From: JANQOZ01 sp045106555
GTDB taxonomy: Bacteria; Pseudomonadota; Gammaproteobacteria; Xanthomonadales; SZUA-38
Direction of reading: 5' to 3'
Length of the DNA stretch: 64,000 bases
Assembly: GCA_045106555.1 (NCBI GenBank)
Contig: JBGCET010000008.1
Location: 62,001-126,000, forward strand
Positions within the stretch are counted from its first letter, which is position 1; each line of letters opens with the position of its first letter. The notes under the pieces are model-generated. The model was not told where the DNA came from and made no database searches. It saw only the letters and a program-made list of their open reading frames with translations. The position numbers were made by a program, and so were the translations under genes. Shown here one piece after another: positions 25,236 to 34,439 of the stretch.

Positions 25236-26513
25236 CTAGTCCAACAGCCAAAGGGTAATGGGACTGTACAAGCCGATCAGCAGCACGCAGCCAATGAGCA
25301 GAAAGAAAAACGGCAGCGTTGCGCGGTAAAGCGTCATCACGGGTTTATTGAATCGAAAGCTGGCGATAAACAAGTTCATTCCCACCGGCGGGGTGAAATA
25401 GCCAATCTGCATGGCGGCAAGAAATAATATCCCCAGGTGCACCGGATCAACGCCATAACCCACCCCGATAGGCAAAATGATGGGGATCATGATCACGATG
25501 GCAGAAAACACGTCCAGCAACATGCCTAGCAACAACAAAAACCCGATTAACAACAGCAGAAAACTGGTTCGACTGGAGATCCGTTCGTTGATCCAGTCAA
25601 ATAACTTGGTCGGGAGTTCGGCATCAATAACGTAGTTAGTGGATGCCAAAGACACACCCAGAATCACCAAAATTGCGCCCACCAATACCATCGAATCGCG
25701 GGCGATGCTGATCATCTGGCCAAACCCAATTTCTCGCCGAATGAGCAACTGCACAATCAACACATAGATGGCCGTCACCGCAGCCGCTTCGCTGACAACC
25801 AGCCAGCCCGAATAGATGCCTCCAAGCACAATAAAAGGCAGCGGTAATTCCAGCCAAGACTCTCGCAGAGCCGCCAAAGCCGGTTTAAGGCTGAATGACT
25901 GACGGGTCTCTGAGCGCACCGCCCCTTGGCGTGCACTCCATAATGACAATACCAAGATCATCAGGAGACCTGGGGTTATTCCTGCGATGAACAGATCATC
26001 GATACTGACGGGCCGCCCTACTCCCACCTGCTGGGCCACAACTCCATACAAGATCAACGGCACCGATGGCGCAAACAGCAGCCCCAAGCTGCCTGAACTG
26101 GTAATCAGCCCAAGGCTAAACTTCTCCGGATAGCCGGCTTGGTTCAGCGCAGGCAACAAGATCGCTCCCAGGGCGACGATGGTCACCCCTGAAGCGCCGG
26201 TAAAGGCGGTAAACAAGGCACAGGTCACCAATGCCACGATGGGCAGCCCACCGGGCAGCCAGCCCAGCCAGGTTTGCGTTAACCGAACCAGCCGTTGGGG
26301 TGTTGCGCTTTCGCTCAAAAGATAACCCGCAAACGTAAATAGCGGTATCGCCACCAAGATGGGCATTTCTGCCATTCGAAAGATTTCAATGGTGACAATC
26401 TGCAAATCGTAATCCGATTGCCAAAAGCCCCACAGCGCGCCACCGGCGATGATGACGAAGAGCGGCGTTCCCAGTAACGCCAAAACGGCAAAGACCAACG
26501 TCAGCCAACTCAT
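25236..26513 (-). CDS. dctM: TRAP transporter large permease (DctM)
   Basis: A 425-residue permease of the TRAP DctM family with about a dozen hydrophobic segments. Typical motifs include PLFTFAGYLLSESATPQRLV, FTGASGVTIVALGAILLPAL and a C-terminal FLAAMQIGYFTPPVGMNLF. It is the sodium-coupled transport subunit of a three-part carboxylate uptake system. Its ATG overlaps the dctQ stop (ATGA), so translation is coupled. The substrate is unknown. Confidence 0.93.
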   Translation of the reverse strand: MSWLTLVFAVLALLGTPLFVIIAGGALWGFWQSDYDLQIVTIEIFRMAEMPILVAIPLFTFAGYLLSESATPQRLVRLTQTWLGWLPGGLPIVALVTCALFTAFTGASGVTIVALGAILLPALNQAGYPEKFSLGLITSSGSLGLLFAPSVPLILYGVVAQQVGVGRPVSIDDLFIAGITPGLLMILVLSLWSARQGAVRSETRQSFSLKPALAALRESWLELPLPFIVLGGIYSGWLVVSEAAAVTAIYVLIVQLLIRREIGFGQMISIARDSMVLVGAILVILGVSLASTNYVIDAELPTKLFDWINERISSRTSFLLLLIGFLLLLGMLLDVFSAIVIMIPIILPIGVGYGVDPVHLGILFLAAMQIGYFTPPVGMNLFIASFRFNKPVMTLYRATLPFFFLLIGCVLLIGLYSPITLWLLD

Positions 26514-27025
26514 GGTGACGTCTCGTCGGTGGTGGACACATTGACATTCAGCTGTGGTTTCGCGCCCTTAATTGCGACTGTGGCGGCACCGATCAGGTAA
26601 ATCAGTGCCATCAACCCAAAAGCCACGGGAATCACGGTCTGCTGCAGCCAAATGGGCAAATCCAATACGCCGGTGTCGCCGAATTCCGCTTCCAGCAGCA
26701 CCATGCGGACCCCATGCCAGGCAATTAATCCACAAACGACACTGGCGGCAATCTGGGTGAGAACATCAAACCAGCGCCGCACTGATGGAGGAACGCCGTG
26801 GCCCAATAGATCGATCTGGATGTTTTTCCCCCGCCTGGCTGCAGCCACGGCTCCGAGCAGTCCGAGCCAAAGCACGGCCAGCCGCAGCAGCGGATCAATC
26901 CACACCAAACCTGAATCGAACACGTTGCGTAACACAATTTGAAGGCCAGACAGGAAAACCAGCCCCAGTAGCAACGCTGCCAGGAGCGCAGCTTCAACGC
27001 CATCAACCAGACGGGATATTTTCAT
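26510..27025 (-). CDS. dctQ: TRAP transporter small permease (DctQ)
   Basis: A 171-residue protein with four transmembrane segments, matching DctQ. The first segment includes LGLVFLSGLQIVLRN, followed by WIDPLLRLAVLWLGLLGAVAAARRGKNIQID, a highly characteristic DctQ pattern. It forms the membrane complex with DctM. A 107-base gap separates it from the upstream binding-protein gene. Confidence 0.92.
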   Translation of the reverse strand: MKISRLVDGVEAALLAALLLGLVFLSGLQIVLRNVFDSGLVWIDPLLRLAVLWLGLLGAVAAARRGKNIQIDLLGHGVPPSVRRWFDVLTQIAASVVCGLIAWHGVRMVLLEAEFGDTGVLDLPIWLQQTVIPVAFGLMALIYLIGAATVAIKGAKPQLNVNVSTTDETSP

Positions 27026-27132
27026 CCGCGAACAATACGTGCCTTGTGACTGTGTCTCAACTGCTATGTAGGCAAACGAGGCTTACCCATACAGGAAGCG
27101 CTGGTGCTCGTGACGGCCTGTTGGGACGGGTA

Positions 27133-28197
27133 TCACTCCTGGACGCGAGAACTGGCCAGAGTGCTTATAACGATATCCAGGTGTTCCAGCTCAAACTTCT
27201 GTTCGGTCTTCAGTCTTTCCATCAGGCGTTGACCCAGCGCCAGCCAATCGGCCCGTTCGGTTTCATTAAGCGCAATAATTTCTATTCCCTGGTTTTTTAA
27301 CGCCTGTTTTGCGCCCACCACATCCTGGGCGCTGGTTGCCTCGATCTGAGAAAACGCCTCGGCCATCTCGGCCTGAACGATCATTTGATCCTCATCACTC
27401 AAACGGGAAAACGCTCTTTGGTCGAGAGCCATTAAGCCCATTACATAGGCCACTGGAAAATCGGTCATGGTTTTCATTTTTGTGTGCCACTGGAACGCAA
27501 TCGCACCTGCGGTGGTGTTAACGACGGTGTCCAGCGCCCCCGTCTGCAGCGCGGTATACACATCGGGCAGACTCAGCGGAACGGGAGAAACCCCGGCCAT
27601 GCGGAATGCGAGATCCGACACAACGTCTCCCTCCGGCGTCCACACCTTGGCGTTCGTGAGATCGCTGGCCTTCCTTACCGGCTTGTCGCTGAACAGATTG
27701 ACAAATCCGCCGCCGGAAATGCCAACCACTGCCAATCCCGCATCCTTCAATCCGGCTGTCACCAGCGGATCGAGGGTCTTGCGCAGGAGGTCGGCTTCGT
27801 CGGCTGAGTTGAGCATGAAAGGTATCCCGTACAGCAATAGGTCCGGGTCTCTGCCGGCTAACTCCCCGGCGGTAAACGCACCACCATGCAGCTGGCCAAC
27901 GCGCATTTTACGCAACACCGTGTCGCTGCTGCCCATAACGCCGCCAGGATAGTATTTAAACAGCACCCGACCGGATGTCTGCTCTTTGATCCGGCTCGCG
28001 GCTTCGCGCATCTCTTTCATCCAGGCGGTGCCTTCCGGCGCCACTGTCGCAATTTTCAGAGTCACACCATGGGCTGGCGCAGAGAGCATCAGGCTCAGCA
28101 GTAGGCCGGTCAGGGCTGTCAGCGCCAGCAACTCACGAATAGAATTCCCCGCTTGGCGAGTCGTGCCAAGAGGTCTGGTTAATGCACTATTGTTCAT
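27133..28197 (-). CDS. dctP: TRAP transporter periplasmic substrate-binding protein (DctP family)
   Basis: A 354-residue exported protein with a long signal sequence ending about SAPAHG, followed by the DctP opening VTLKIATVAPEGTAWMKEM. The VRKASDLTNAKVWTPEG region holds the substrate-contacting segment of the DctP family, and SLPDVYTALQTGALDTV is the conserved middle motif. It delivers a substrate, probably an organic acid or related anion, to DctQM. The start immediately follows the stop of the tatT gene, so the two products are made together. Confidence 0.92.
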   Translation of the reverse strand: MNNSALTRPLGTTRQAGNSIRELLALTALTGLLLSLMLSAPAHGVTLKIATVAPEGTAWMKEMREAASRIKEQTSGRVLFKYYPGGVMGSSDTVLRKMRVGQLHGGAFTAGELAGRDPDLLLYGIPFMLNSADEADLLRKTLDPLVTAGLKDAGLAVVGISGGGFVNLFSDKPVRKASDLTNAKVWTPEGDVVSDLAFRMAGVSPVPLSLPDVYTALQTGALDTVVNTTAGAIAFQWHTKMKTMTDFPVAYVMGLMALDQRAFSRLSDEDQMIVQAEMAEAFSQIEATSAQDVVGAKQALKNQGIEIIALNETERADWLALGQRLMERLKTEQKFELEHLDIVISTLASSRVQE

Positions 28198-29067
28198 TTA
28201 AAAATATTCCGCACTTTGTTCCAGAAGTTGTTCGGCCCGTTGCTGGGCCAGCGTATTGATCAAGGTCAGGCCGGGTTCGTCAGGGTCTGCTGAGAGCACT
28301 TCCTGCAGCAACTCATCGTGCAGCGGCTGGTCAAAAACCAGGCGGGCGTACTCAGAGGCGAATAGGACTTGAACCATCAAATTACGCCGTTTTGATGCAT
28401 CAAGCGCCTGCTGAAAGTTGGCCTTGGCATCATCTGGCTTGCCACCGTAAGCAGGAGGAAGCTGGCTGGTGACCACCCCCAGGTAAAGGAAAGGCCAGCC
28501 GTCGCGAAATGCCGGGTTGATGTCGGTCACCCGACGCATGACGGCTTCCACTTTGGGAATCTCAGCAATGGCGTTCCAGTCGCCGCTGTTAATCTGGATC
28601 CACGTGGCCCACGCGGCACCAAAGCCGAACAGCGCCTCCAGGTCATCAGCGTCAGACGCATTTTCCAGCGCTGTTTCAAACGCTTCAAACGGTAGTGACA
28701 TGGCATCGCAAAGCGTTTGATTACGGACACACAATGCTCGCAATGCATATTGTCGGGCGCGATCGGACAACCGCTTGGCCCTGTCCTCGTCATCCACAAA
28801 CGCGCCGGCATAAGACCCGTAGAGGTCGGCACCGGCCAGCAACAGGGCCTCATTATCCGGGTTGTCAGAAATAAACCCGTCCACCAACAGCAGATAAGCT
28901 GGCGCACCGTCTCTGACCGTTTGGAGATCATTTTGGTTGAGAATCCCAGCAGACAGTGAACCGGCGAAACTGTTGGTTGCACTGCTAACCAGCTTTGAAC
29001 ACCCAGCAAGAGCCAACAAGCCGACCAGCGCGAGTATTCGCCCGTCGCGGATAAAAAAATTGTTCAC
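28198..29067 (-). CDS. tatT: TRAP-associated T component lipoprotein (TatT family)
   Basis: A 289-residue lipoprotein (lipobox LALAGC) that is mostly helical with TPR-like repeats. It contains the family pattern LLLVDGFISDNPDNEALLLAGADLY...GSYAGAFV and the later YGGKPDDAKANFQQALDAS. This matches TatT (Tp0956 of Treponema pallidum), which forms a trimer and binds the DctP subunit in TPAT transporters. The start is GTG at 29067 behind a GAGGG binding site. The adjacent dctP gene strongly supports the call. Confidence 0.87.
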   Translation of the reverse strand: MNNFFIRDGRILALVGLLALAGCSKLVSSATNSFAGSLSAGILNQNDLQTVRDGAPAYLLLVDGFISDNPDNEALLLAGADLYGSYAGAFVDDEDRAKRLSDRARQYALRALCVRNQTLCDAMSLPFEAFETALENASDADDLEALFGFGAAWATWIQINSGDWNAIAEIPKVEAVMRRVTDINPAFRDGWPFLYLGVVTSQLPPAYGGKPDDAKANFQQALDASKRRNLMVQVLFASEYARLVFDQPLHDELLQEVLSADPDEPGLTLINTLAQQRAEQLLEQSAEYF

Positions 29068-29200
29068 TAAACCCTCTAATTATCAATAAGTTAAGAAAAT
29101 AACCTGAAGTTAGCTCTCATTGCTGAATGCCAGCCATGTGGCGGCAAAATGCGGTCTGCAGTCAGTTTACCTGTCCATAAGCTGTTAGTTTGACCCGAAT

Positions 29201-29220
29201 TGCGTGAAATAAATCACAAA
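29201..29220. promoter_or_regulatory. CRP/Vfr-like palindrome
   Basis: The sequence contains GTGA, six bases, then TCAC (29204-29217) inside TGCGTGAAATAAATCACAAA. This is the CRP-family core spacing. It lies about 65 bases upstream of the expected transcription start of the 29299 gene, close to class I CRP positions, and 134 bases from the divergent tatT start. Cyclic-AMP control of one or both units is plausible but inferred. Confidence 0.5.
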
Positions 29221-29240
29221 TTACCGAAATTCGCGGATAT

Positions 29241-29270
29241 TTGGCGAACCCTGCTCGACAGATTTATAAT
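29241..29270 (+). promoter_or_regulatory. Sigma-70 promoter of the 29299 gene
   Basis: TTGGCG (29241-29246) and a perfect TATAAT (29265-29270) with an 18-base spacer, 28 bases before the ATG of the small secreted protein. This is the best -10 noticed in the window. Confidence 0.6.
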
Positions 29271-29298
29271 GATGTTTTATCGCTTAAGGACCTACCCC

Positions 29299-29670
29299 AT
29301 GATTCGAAATATTATGGCTGCTCCCCTACTGATCATTCCTTTGCTGGCTGCGGCGCTGACGGCTAGCGCAGAAACCTGCGAGAAACCCTACAAAGTTGAA
29401 ATTCCTGACGGCGCCAGCGCAGACAAAAATGCCCTGATTGCGACGCAGAAACAGATCAAGACCTACATGGCCGAAGGTGATGCTTACCTTGAGTGCCTGG
29501 TCAAGGAAGAAAAAAACATGGCCACTGCCGTCATGAGCGAGGAAGCGATAGAAGAGGAGCGCGCCCTTCGAACCCGTCGCCACAATGCCATGGTGGATGA
29601 AATGCACTTGGTTGGAGAGGCGTTCAATACCCAGGTTCGCGCTTACAAGGCCGCCAACGCCGACTCTTGA
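29299..29670 (+). CDS. Small secreted protein of unknown function
   Basis: A 123-residue protein with a signal peptide (MIRNIMAAPLLIIPLLAAAL, cleavage about TASA-ET). The mature part is helical and charged, with two cysteines (TCEKPYK and AYLECLVKEE) that could form a disulfide. The ATG at 29299 follows AAGGA at good spacing, so the open frame before it is excluded. I recognise no family. It has its own promoter with a CRP-like site and converges on der. Confidence 0.78.
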   Translation: MIRNIMAAPLLIIPLLAAALTASAETCEKPYKVEIPDGASADKNALIATQKQIKTYMAEGDAYLECLVKEEKNMATAVMSEEAIEEERALRTRRHNAMVDEMHLVGEAFNTQVRAYKAANADS

Positions 29671-29673
29671 CGA

Positions 29674-31101
29674 CTACTTGCGTTTACGGCTGGTATATTT
29701 TTTCAGCCGTTTTCGCTTTGCCAGTTGGCGCGCCGACAGCACGTTTTTGCGCCCAGCATAGGGATTGTTACCGCCCCTGAACTGGAGCCACACCGGCACG
29801 CCTACCAGCTTTAGGGCCTTGCGAAATACGTTCGACAGATATCGTTGGTAGGCATCATGCAAAGAATCCAACCTGGAACCATGAATCACAATTCGCAGTG
29901 GATTGTGGCCACCCAAATGAGCGTAGCGCAATTTAGGCGTAAAACCGCGAACCATGGGCGGGCTATGAGATTCCACCGCTCGATTTAATATTTCCGTCAG
30001 CGCATGGGTTGATGGTTTACATCGGGTGGACTCATCGGTCTGGATAATCGCTTGCTGCAATTCTCCTAAACCACTGCCGTGAAGAGCCGACGTCGTAATT
30101 CGGGCAGCAAAAGGCACAAACGACAATTTCCGGTCTAATTCGCTGCGAACGGTCTTGCGCTGATCCCCTGACAGCCCATCCCATTTGTTGATAACGATCA
30201 GCAGCGCCTTGCCCGCATCCAGAACAGCGCCGAGTATGGTGGTGTCCTGATCAACCAACCCCTCCGAGGCGTCAATCATCAAGACTGCCAGATCGCACTG
30301 CTTGATGGTTTGCAGGGCTTTGATTACGCTGAATTTTTCAACCGTCTCCGACACTTTAGATCGGCGTCTGACTCCCGCGGTATCAATCAGCGCGAAGGGT
30401 TTCCCGTCGATTTCCCACGGCACAGCGATAGCATCACGGGTCGTTCCTGGCTGGTCAAACGCCAGCAACCGATCTTCCCCGATTAGCCGATTGATCAACG
30501 TGGATTTACCCACGTTGGGTCGCCCGACAACAGCAATTGCAGGCCCTGGAGGAAACAGCTGTTGGCGCTGCTCATCCCCTTCTCCGCCATCTTCGTTGCC
30601 CGCGATTTCCTGTGGGTGCAGGTGTTCCAGCACCTCGGATAACTGCCCGAGACCGCGTCGATGGGCGGCGGAAATAACGCAGGTATGGGCAAAACCCAGT
30701 TCGGCAAACTCTGCGTTGACCTCCATTTCGTGCAGGCCATCCGATTTATTAACCACCAGCACTACCGGTTTACCCGTAGCCCTGAGTTGACCTGCAAAAT
30801 TCTGGTCGTCTACAGTTAAGCCATCTCTGGCGTCAACCATAAACATCAATAAATCGGATTCGTCGATGGCGGCCCTGGCCTGCTCAACAGTTAGCGCATC
30901 GATGCCGGTGGCGCCTTCGGTGAGGCCACCGGTATCCACCAATATCAGCGAATGATGCTCTAACTGCGCTAGCCCGTAGCGTCGGTCTCGGGTCAAGCCT
31001 TCAAAATCTGCAACCAACGCTTCACGACTGCGGGTCAACGCATTAAATAGCGTGGACTTGCCGACATTGGGACGACCACAAAGGGCAACAACCGGTAGCA
31101 T
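29674..31101 (-). CDS. der: Ribosome biogenesis GTPase Der (EngA)
   Basis: A 475-residue tandem GTPase needed for 50S ribosome assembly. Two G domains each carry a GRPNVGKST P-loop (residues about 8 and 190), DTAG/DTGG elements and NKxD motifs (VVNKSDG; VINKWDG). A KH-like C-terminal domain follows, ending in a basic tail (KRLKKYTSRKRK). Length and order are standard. It is last in the ndk-to-der run. Confidence 0.97.
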   Translation of the reverse strand: MLPVVALCGRPNVGKSTLFNALTRSREALVADFEGLTRDRRYGLAQLEHHSLILVDTGGLTEGATGIDALTVEQARAAIDESDLLMFMVDARDGLTVDDQNFAGQLRATGKPVVLVVNKSDGLHEMEVNAEFAELGFAHTCVISAAHRRGLGQLSEVLEHLHPQEIAGNEDGGEGDEQRQQLFPPGPAIAVVGRPNVGKSTLINRLIGEDRLLAFDQPGTTRDAIAVPWEIDGKPFALIDTAGVRRRSKVSETVEKFSVIKALQTIKQCDLAVLMIDASEGLVDQDTTILGAVLDAGKALLIVINKWDGLSGDQRKTVRSELDRKLSFVPFAARITTSALHGSGLGELQQAIIQTDESTRCKPSTHALTEILNRAVESHSPPMVRGFTPKLRYAHLGGHNPLRIVIHGSRLDSLHDAYQRYLSNVFRKALKLVGVPVWLQFRGGNNPYAGRKNVLSARQLAKRKRLKKYTSRKRK

Positions 31102-31124
31102 CGCAGCGGCGGACCCAAGCGGGG

Positions 31125-32321
31125 TCAGGGAGCCTGATACGCGGTCAATCGGCCGCCGCGGCCGTAGATCAGAAGTTTGTTGCGGGCAACCAGAGGATAC
31201 CCTGCAACACCGTCAGAATCGTGCCGCACGCGCGCCACAAAACTACCGTCGTCCACGGAAAGAAAATGCAAGTATCCCTCAAAGTCCGACACAACCACCA
31301 GGTTGTTGTACAGCGCCGGAGAACCCACCTGACGGCGAATCAACGCGTCCTGCTTCCACAACGTACCGCCTGACAGTCTCTCAAGTGCCCAAACGGCATC
31401 GTCCGCATCACTTACAGCAATGACGTTACGATCTGCAGTAAGGCCCTCGTAAGCGGAGAACTCTCGGGCCCACAACAGGCGCCCGGAATCGGCCGCGAAA
31501 GCCCGTAACCGCCCCTGAAAACCAACGGCATAGAGATCGCCGGCAACTAACGCCAAATGGCCGTCCACATCCGACAAACGCTCCAGGACGTTGCGTCCGC
31601 TGGGCGGAGATACCGGCTCCTGCCACACCACAGATCCGTCCGACGCCCGAAGAGTGACCAGGTTACCGTTGTCCAGCCCAAAATAGACAAATCCAGCGCT
31701 GGCCACCGGGTCGCCGTTTCCGTGCAAGGTCAGAGCAGGTACCGCACTGTCAAATACCCAGTTTCGTCGTCCGCTACTGGCCTGCAGGCCGTATATGCGG
31801 CTGTCTTCAGACCTCACTACAACGGTGCCTCGATGAACCACCGGCGATGCCAGCACGTCAGAGGAAGCCTGAGAACGCCATAATTCGTCGCCGCTGTCGG
31901 TGGAAAGCGCAACAATTTGACCATCTAGTCCGCCAACCACCATCACGTCGTCTTCAACCCCGGGACCCGCGGTGATAGTGAAATCCAGGCGCGATTCCCA
32001 CACAGTGCTGCCGTCGTCGATATTGACCGCTTTTACCTCTCCATTGCTGGAGGCCGCGAACACGGACGAATCAGCGATAACCGGTGTCAGACGAAAGCCG
32101 TTTTCCGGGACACCTTTACCCACCTGTGTGGACCACACCTTTTCGATCTCAACAGTGGTATCAAAATCCACCAAAGGCGCAGGCCCAAGCTCTTCATCGT
32201 CACCAAACCACGAGCAGCCTTGCAAGGCAAAGGCGGCCGCAAAGTAAACCATGGCGGAAATGCGTCGCAAACCGAAAAACCGTTGATGGCGATCAGTCAC
32301 TGAGGCCCATAAGCGTGTCAT
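31125..32321 (-). CDS. bamB: BamB, outer-membrane protein assembly lipoprotein
   Basis: A 398-residue lipoprotein with lipobox ALQGC after an unusually long N-terminal region. It is followed by the DxxxxxEKVWSTQVGKGV opening of BamB and repeated PQQ-like beta-propeller blades (DDGSTVWESRLDF, DSGDELWRSQASS, SSGRRNWVF, DSGRLLWAREFS). BamB is a subunit of the BAM complex that inserts outer-membrane barrels. The ATG overlaps the yfgM stop (ATGA), supporting the longer start, although a Met at position 24 is nearer the lipobox. Confidence 0.95.
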   Translation of the reverse strand: MTRLWASVTDRHQRFFGLRRISAMVYFAAAFALQGCSWFGDDEELGPAPLVDFDTTVEIEKVWSTQVGKGVPENGFRLTPVIADSSVFAASSNGEVKAVNIDDGSTVWESRLDFTITAGPGVEDDVMVVGGLDGQIVALSTDSGDELWRSQASSDVLASPVVHRGTVVVRSEDSRIYGLQASSGRRNWVFDSAVPALTLHGNGDPVASAGFVYFGLDNGNLVTLRASDGSVVWQEPVSPPSGRNVLERLSDVDGHLALVAGDLYAVGFQGRLRAFAADSGRLLWAREFSAYEGLTADRNVIAVSDADDAVWALERLSGGTLWKQDALIRRQVGSPALYNNLVVVSDFEGYLHFLSVDDGSFVARVRHDSDGVAGYPLVARNKLLIYGRGGRLTAYQAP

Positions 32322-32980
32322 GTAGCATCCTCAGCCGCAGGAGGCTCTGTGGGCTGCACGACCGCAAGATTGTCCAGCTTCATTTGGAGCATGGAACGAT
32401 CGCCTCCTGACAGGTTGTCCAGCGCGCTCTGGTAAGCCTGCTGGGCGGCCGAATTGTTGCCCTGAGCGAGCAGAATGTCGCCGCGAATTTCCTCGGCCAG
32501 TGCACGGTGATGGTCGCTGCTATGGCGCTGTACGGCAGACATGGCTTCAGCCAGCTGTCCATTTTGCAGCAGCACACGGGCAATTCGCAGCCCAGCGATG
32601 GGACGCAGTTCCATCGGTTGACCGGACTGTTCAGCAAATTGCAGCAGAGACACCGCCTCCGTGTAATTTCGGTCTGCTACCGCTTGTCCCGCCAGTGAAA
32701 ACGCGGCTAACGTGGCATAAGCATCGCTATCGCTGCGCTGGCGAAATTGATCCAGCAATTCTCGAGTCGCCTCGATCTCTCCGTCAACGTCGATCAGCAA
32801 CTGCTGATAGGCCGATGAAGCCTGTTCTCGCGCTGTTTGTTGGCTGGATTGCCAAAACCGCCATCCATAGAGTCCGCCAATGCCTAAGGCAATGCCCATG
32901 AAAATGGACATGCCATTGGTTTTCAGCCACTGCTTGACAGCTTCGCCTTGCTCGTGATCGTCGTAGTATTCGTTTCTCAC
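32318..32980 (-). CDS. yfgM: YfgM/TPR_21 family membrane-anchored periplasmic protein
   Basis: A 220-residue protein with a short cytoplasmic N-terminus (EQGEAVKQWLKTNGMSIFMG), one membrane anchor at about 22-40, and a periplasmic TPR-like helical domain. YfgM associates with PpiD at the Sec translocon and helps periplasmic chaperoning. Position between hisS and bamB is canonical. Confidence 0.93.
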   Translation of the reverse strand: MRNEYYDDHEQGEAVKQWLKTNGMSIFMGIALGIGGLYGWRFWQSSQQTAREQASSAYQQLLIDVDGEIEATRELLDQFRQRSDSDAYATLAAFSLAGQAVADRNYTEAVSLLQFAEQSGQPMELRPIAGLRIARVLLQNGQLAEAMSAVQRHSSDHHRALAEEIRGDILLAQGNNSAAQQAYQSALDNLSGGDRSMLQMKLDNLAVVQPTEPPAAEDAT

Positions 32981-33035
32981 AGCCGTACTGGCTCCGTATA
33001 GTTATTGAGTTTGGACCGCGTAACCCGGCATTTTT

Positions 33036-34334
33036 TCAAGCTACGGGTGAATTATCAATGGCAGCGGTGTCGTTTAAGTGACTGACAATGGCCTTAGCCA
33101 AACCGTCATGAGATACAACCTGGGCCTGCCCTCGGGTCCGCAATGGCTTTATTTGCACGGTTTTATCCGCCAGTTCCTGCTCACCTAACACCAGAGCGAG
33201 TTGCGCTCCGCTCTTGTCAGCTCGTTTAAATTGAGCGCGAAAACTGCCGCTTCCCAAGTTTTGGGTCAGTTTCAGGCCCGGTACGGTATCACGAAGGCGC
33301 TCTGACAGGGACAGTGCCATCTGCCATGCCCGATCACCCGCCGCAACAAAGTAGACGTGAGGCGCTGGTACCGCACATTCATTTCCCTGTTGCTGTACCA
33401 ACGCAACCAGTCGGTCGACGCCCATGGAGAAACCAATGCCGGGCGTGGCCGGACCATCAAGCATCTCAACCAGCCCGTCATAGCGACCGCCCGCACATAC
33501 GGTGCCCTGACTGCCCAACTCAGTGGTCTTGAATTCAAAAACAGTGCGGCTGTAGTAGTCCAACCCTCTCACCAGTCTGGCATTCACCTGATAGCCCACC
33601 CCGCCCTCATCAAGCATGGCTGTGAGTTCGGCAAAATGGTCGGTGGACGCGTTGTCCAGGGAATCAAGCAAGCTCGGAGCGTTGGCGATTAACTCCGCCA
33701 TGGCTGGGTTCTTACTATCCAAGATTCGCAGCGGGTTAGACTCCAGCCGCCGAATACTGTCGTCGTCAAGGCTCCCGCGATGATCGTTGAGATAGTCGAC
33801 GAGCAGCGCGCGATATTCCTGGCGCGACTCCCGAGTGCCCAGTGAGTTGAGCTCCAGAGTGAGCCCGGAAATTTCCAGCTCCCGCCACAGTCGACTCAAC
33901 ATGATGATCATCTCGGCATCAATATCTGGGCCGGGCAGACCAAGAACCTCAGCGCCGGTTTGGTAAAACTGACGGTTTCGCCCCTTCTGCACGTTTTCGC
34001 GGCGAAACATCGCACCGTGGTACCACAACTTTGCCATGTGGCCCTTCAGCAGCCCACCGGCAATCGCTGCTCGGATGCACCCTGCGGTCCCTTCTGGCCT
34101 CAGACTCAGCAAGTCGTCGTTGCGGTCAGTGAAACTGTACATTTCTTTGGAGACCACATCAGTGGCCAGACCAATCGCCCGACTGAACAATTCGCTGCGC
34201 TCCAGAACGGGCAAACGAATTTCTCCGTAGCCGTAGCTTTCCAGCAGTCGACTGGCGCCAGACTCGAGTTTTTGCCAGGTTGGGGTATGGTCGGGAACCA
34301 GGTCGTACATTCCCTTGACGCGTTGGATCGGCAT
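33036..34334 (-). CDS. hisS: Histidyl-tRNA synthetase
   Basis: A 432-residue class II synthetase. It begins with the IQRVKGMYDLVP family opening, has motif 2 (RRENVQKGRNRQFYQTGAEVLG), the histidine-specific motif LVRGLDYYSRTVFEF and motif 3 (GIGFSMGVDRLVAL), with a C-terminal anticodon-binding domain. It charges tRNA-His with histidine. In many relatives ispG lies just upstream; here rodZ precedes after a 105-base gap. Confidence 0.97.
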   Translation of the reverse strand: MPIQRVKGMYDLVPDHTPTWQKLESGASRLLESYGYGEIRLPVLERSELFSRAIGLATDVVSKEMYSFTDRNDDLLSLRPEGTAGCIRAAIAGGLLKGHMAKLWYHGAMFRRENVQKGRNRQFYQTGAEVLGLPGPDIDAEMIIMLSRLWRELEISGLTLELNSLGTRESRQEYRALLVDYLNDHRGSLDDDSIRRLESNPLRILDSKNPAMAELIANAPSLLDSLDNASTDHFAELTAMLDEGGVGYQVNARLVRGLDYYSRTVFEFKTTELGSQGTVCAGGRYDGLVEMLDGPATPGIGFSMGVDRLVALVQQQGNECAVPAPHVYFVAAGDRAWQMALSLSERLRDTVPGLKLTQNLGSGSFRAQFKRADKSGAQLALVLGEQELADKTVQIKPLRTRGQAQVVSHDGLAKAIVSHLNDTAAIDNSPVA

Positions 34335-34439
34335 GAAAGCTCCGTAAAACGAGTGCCTGCGGGTCTATACAGACATCTGTATCACCCTGTAATGATGTTC
34401 ATCACGGTGAATCGGTTAGCGAAAATTAACGGACTGCGG

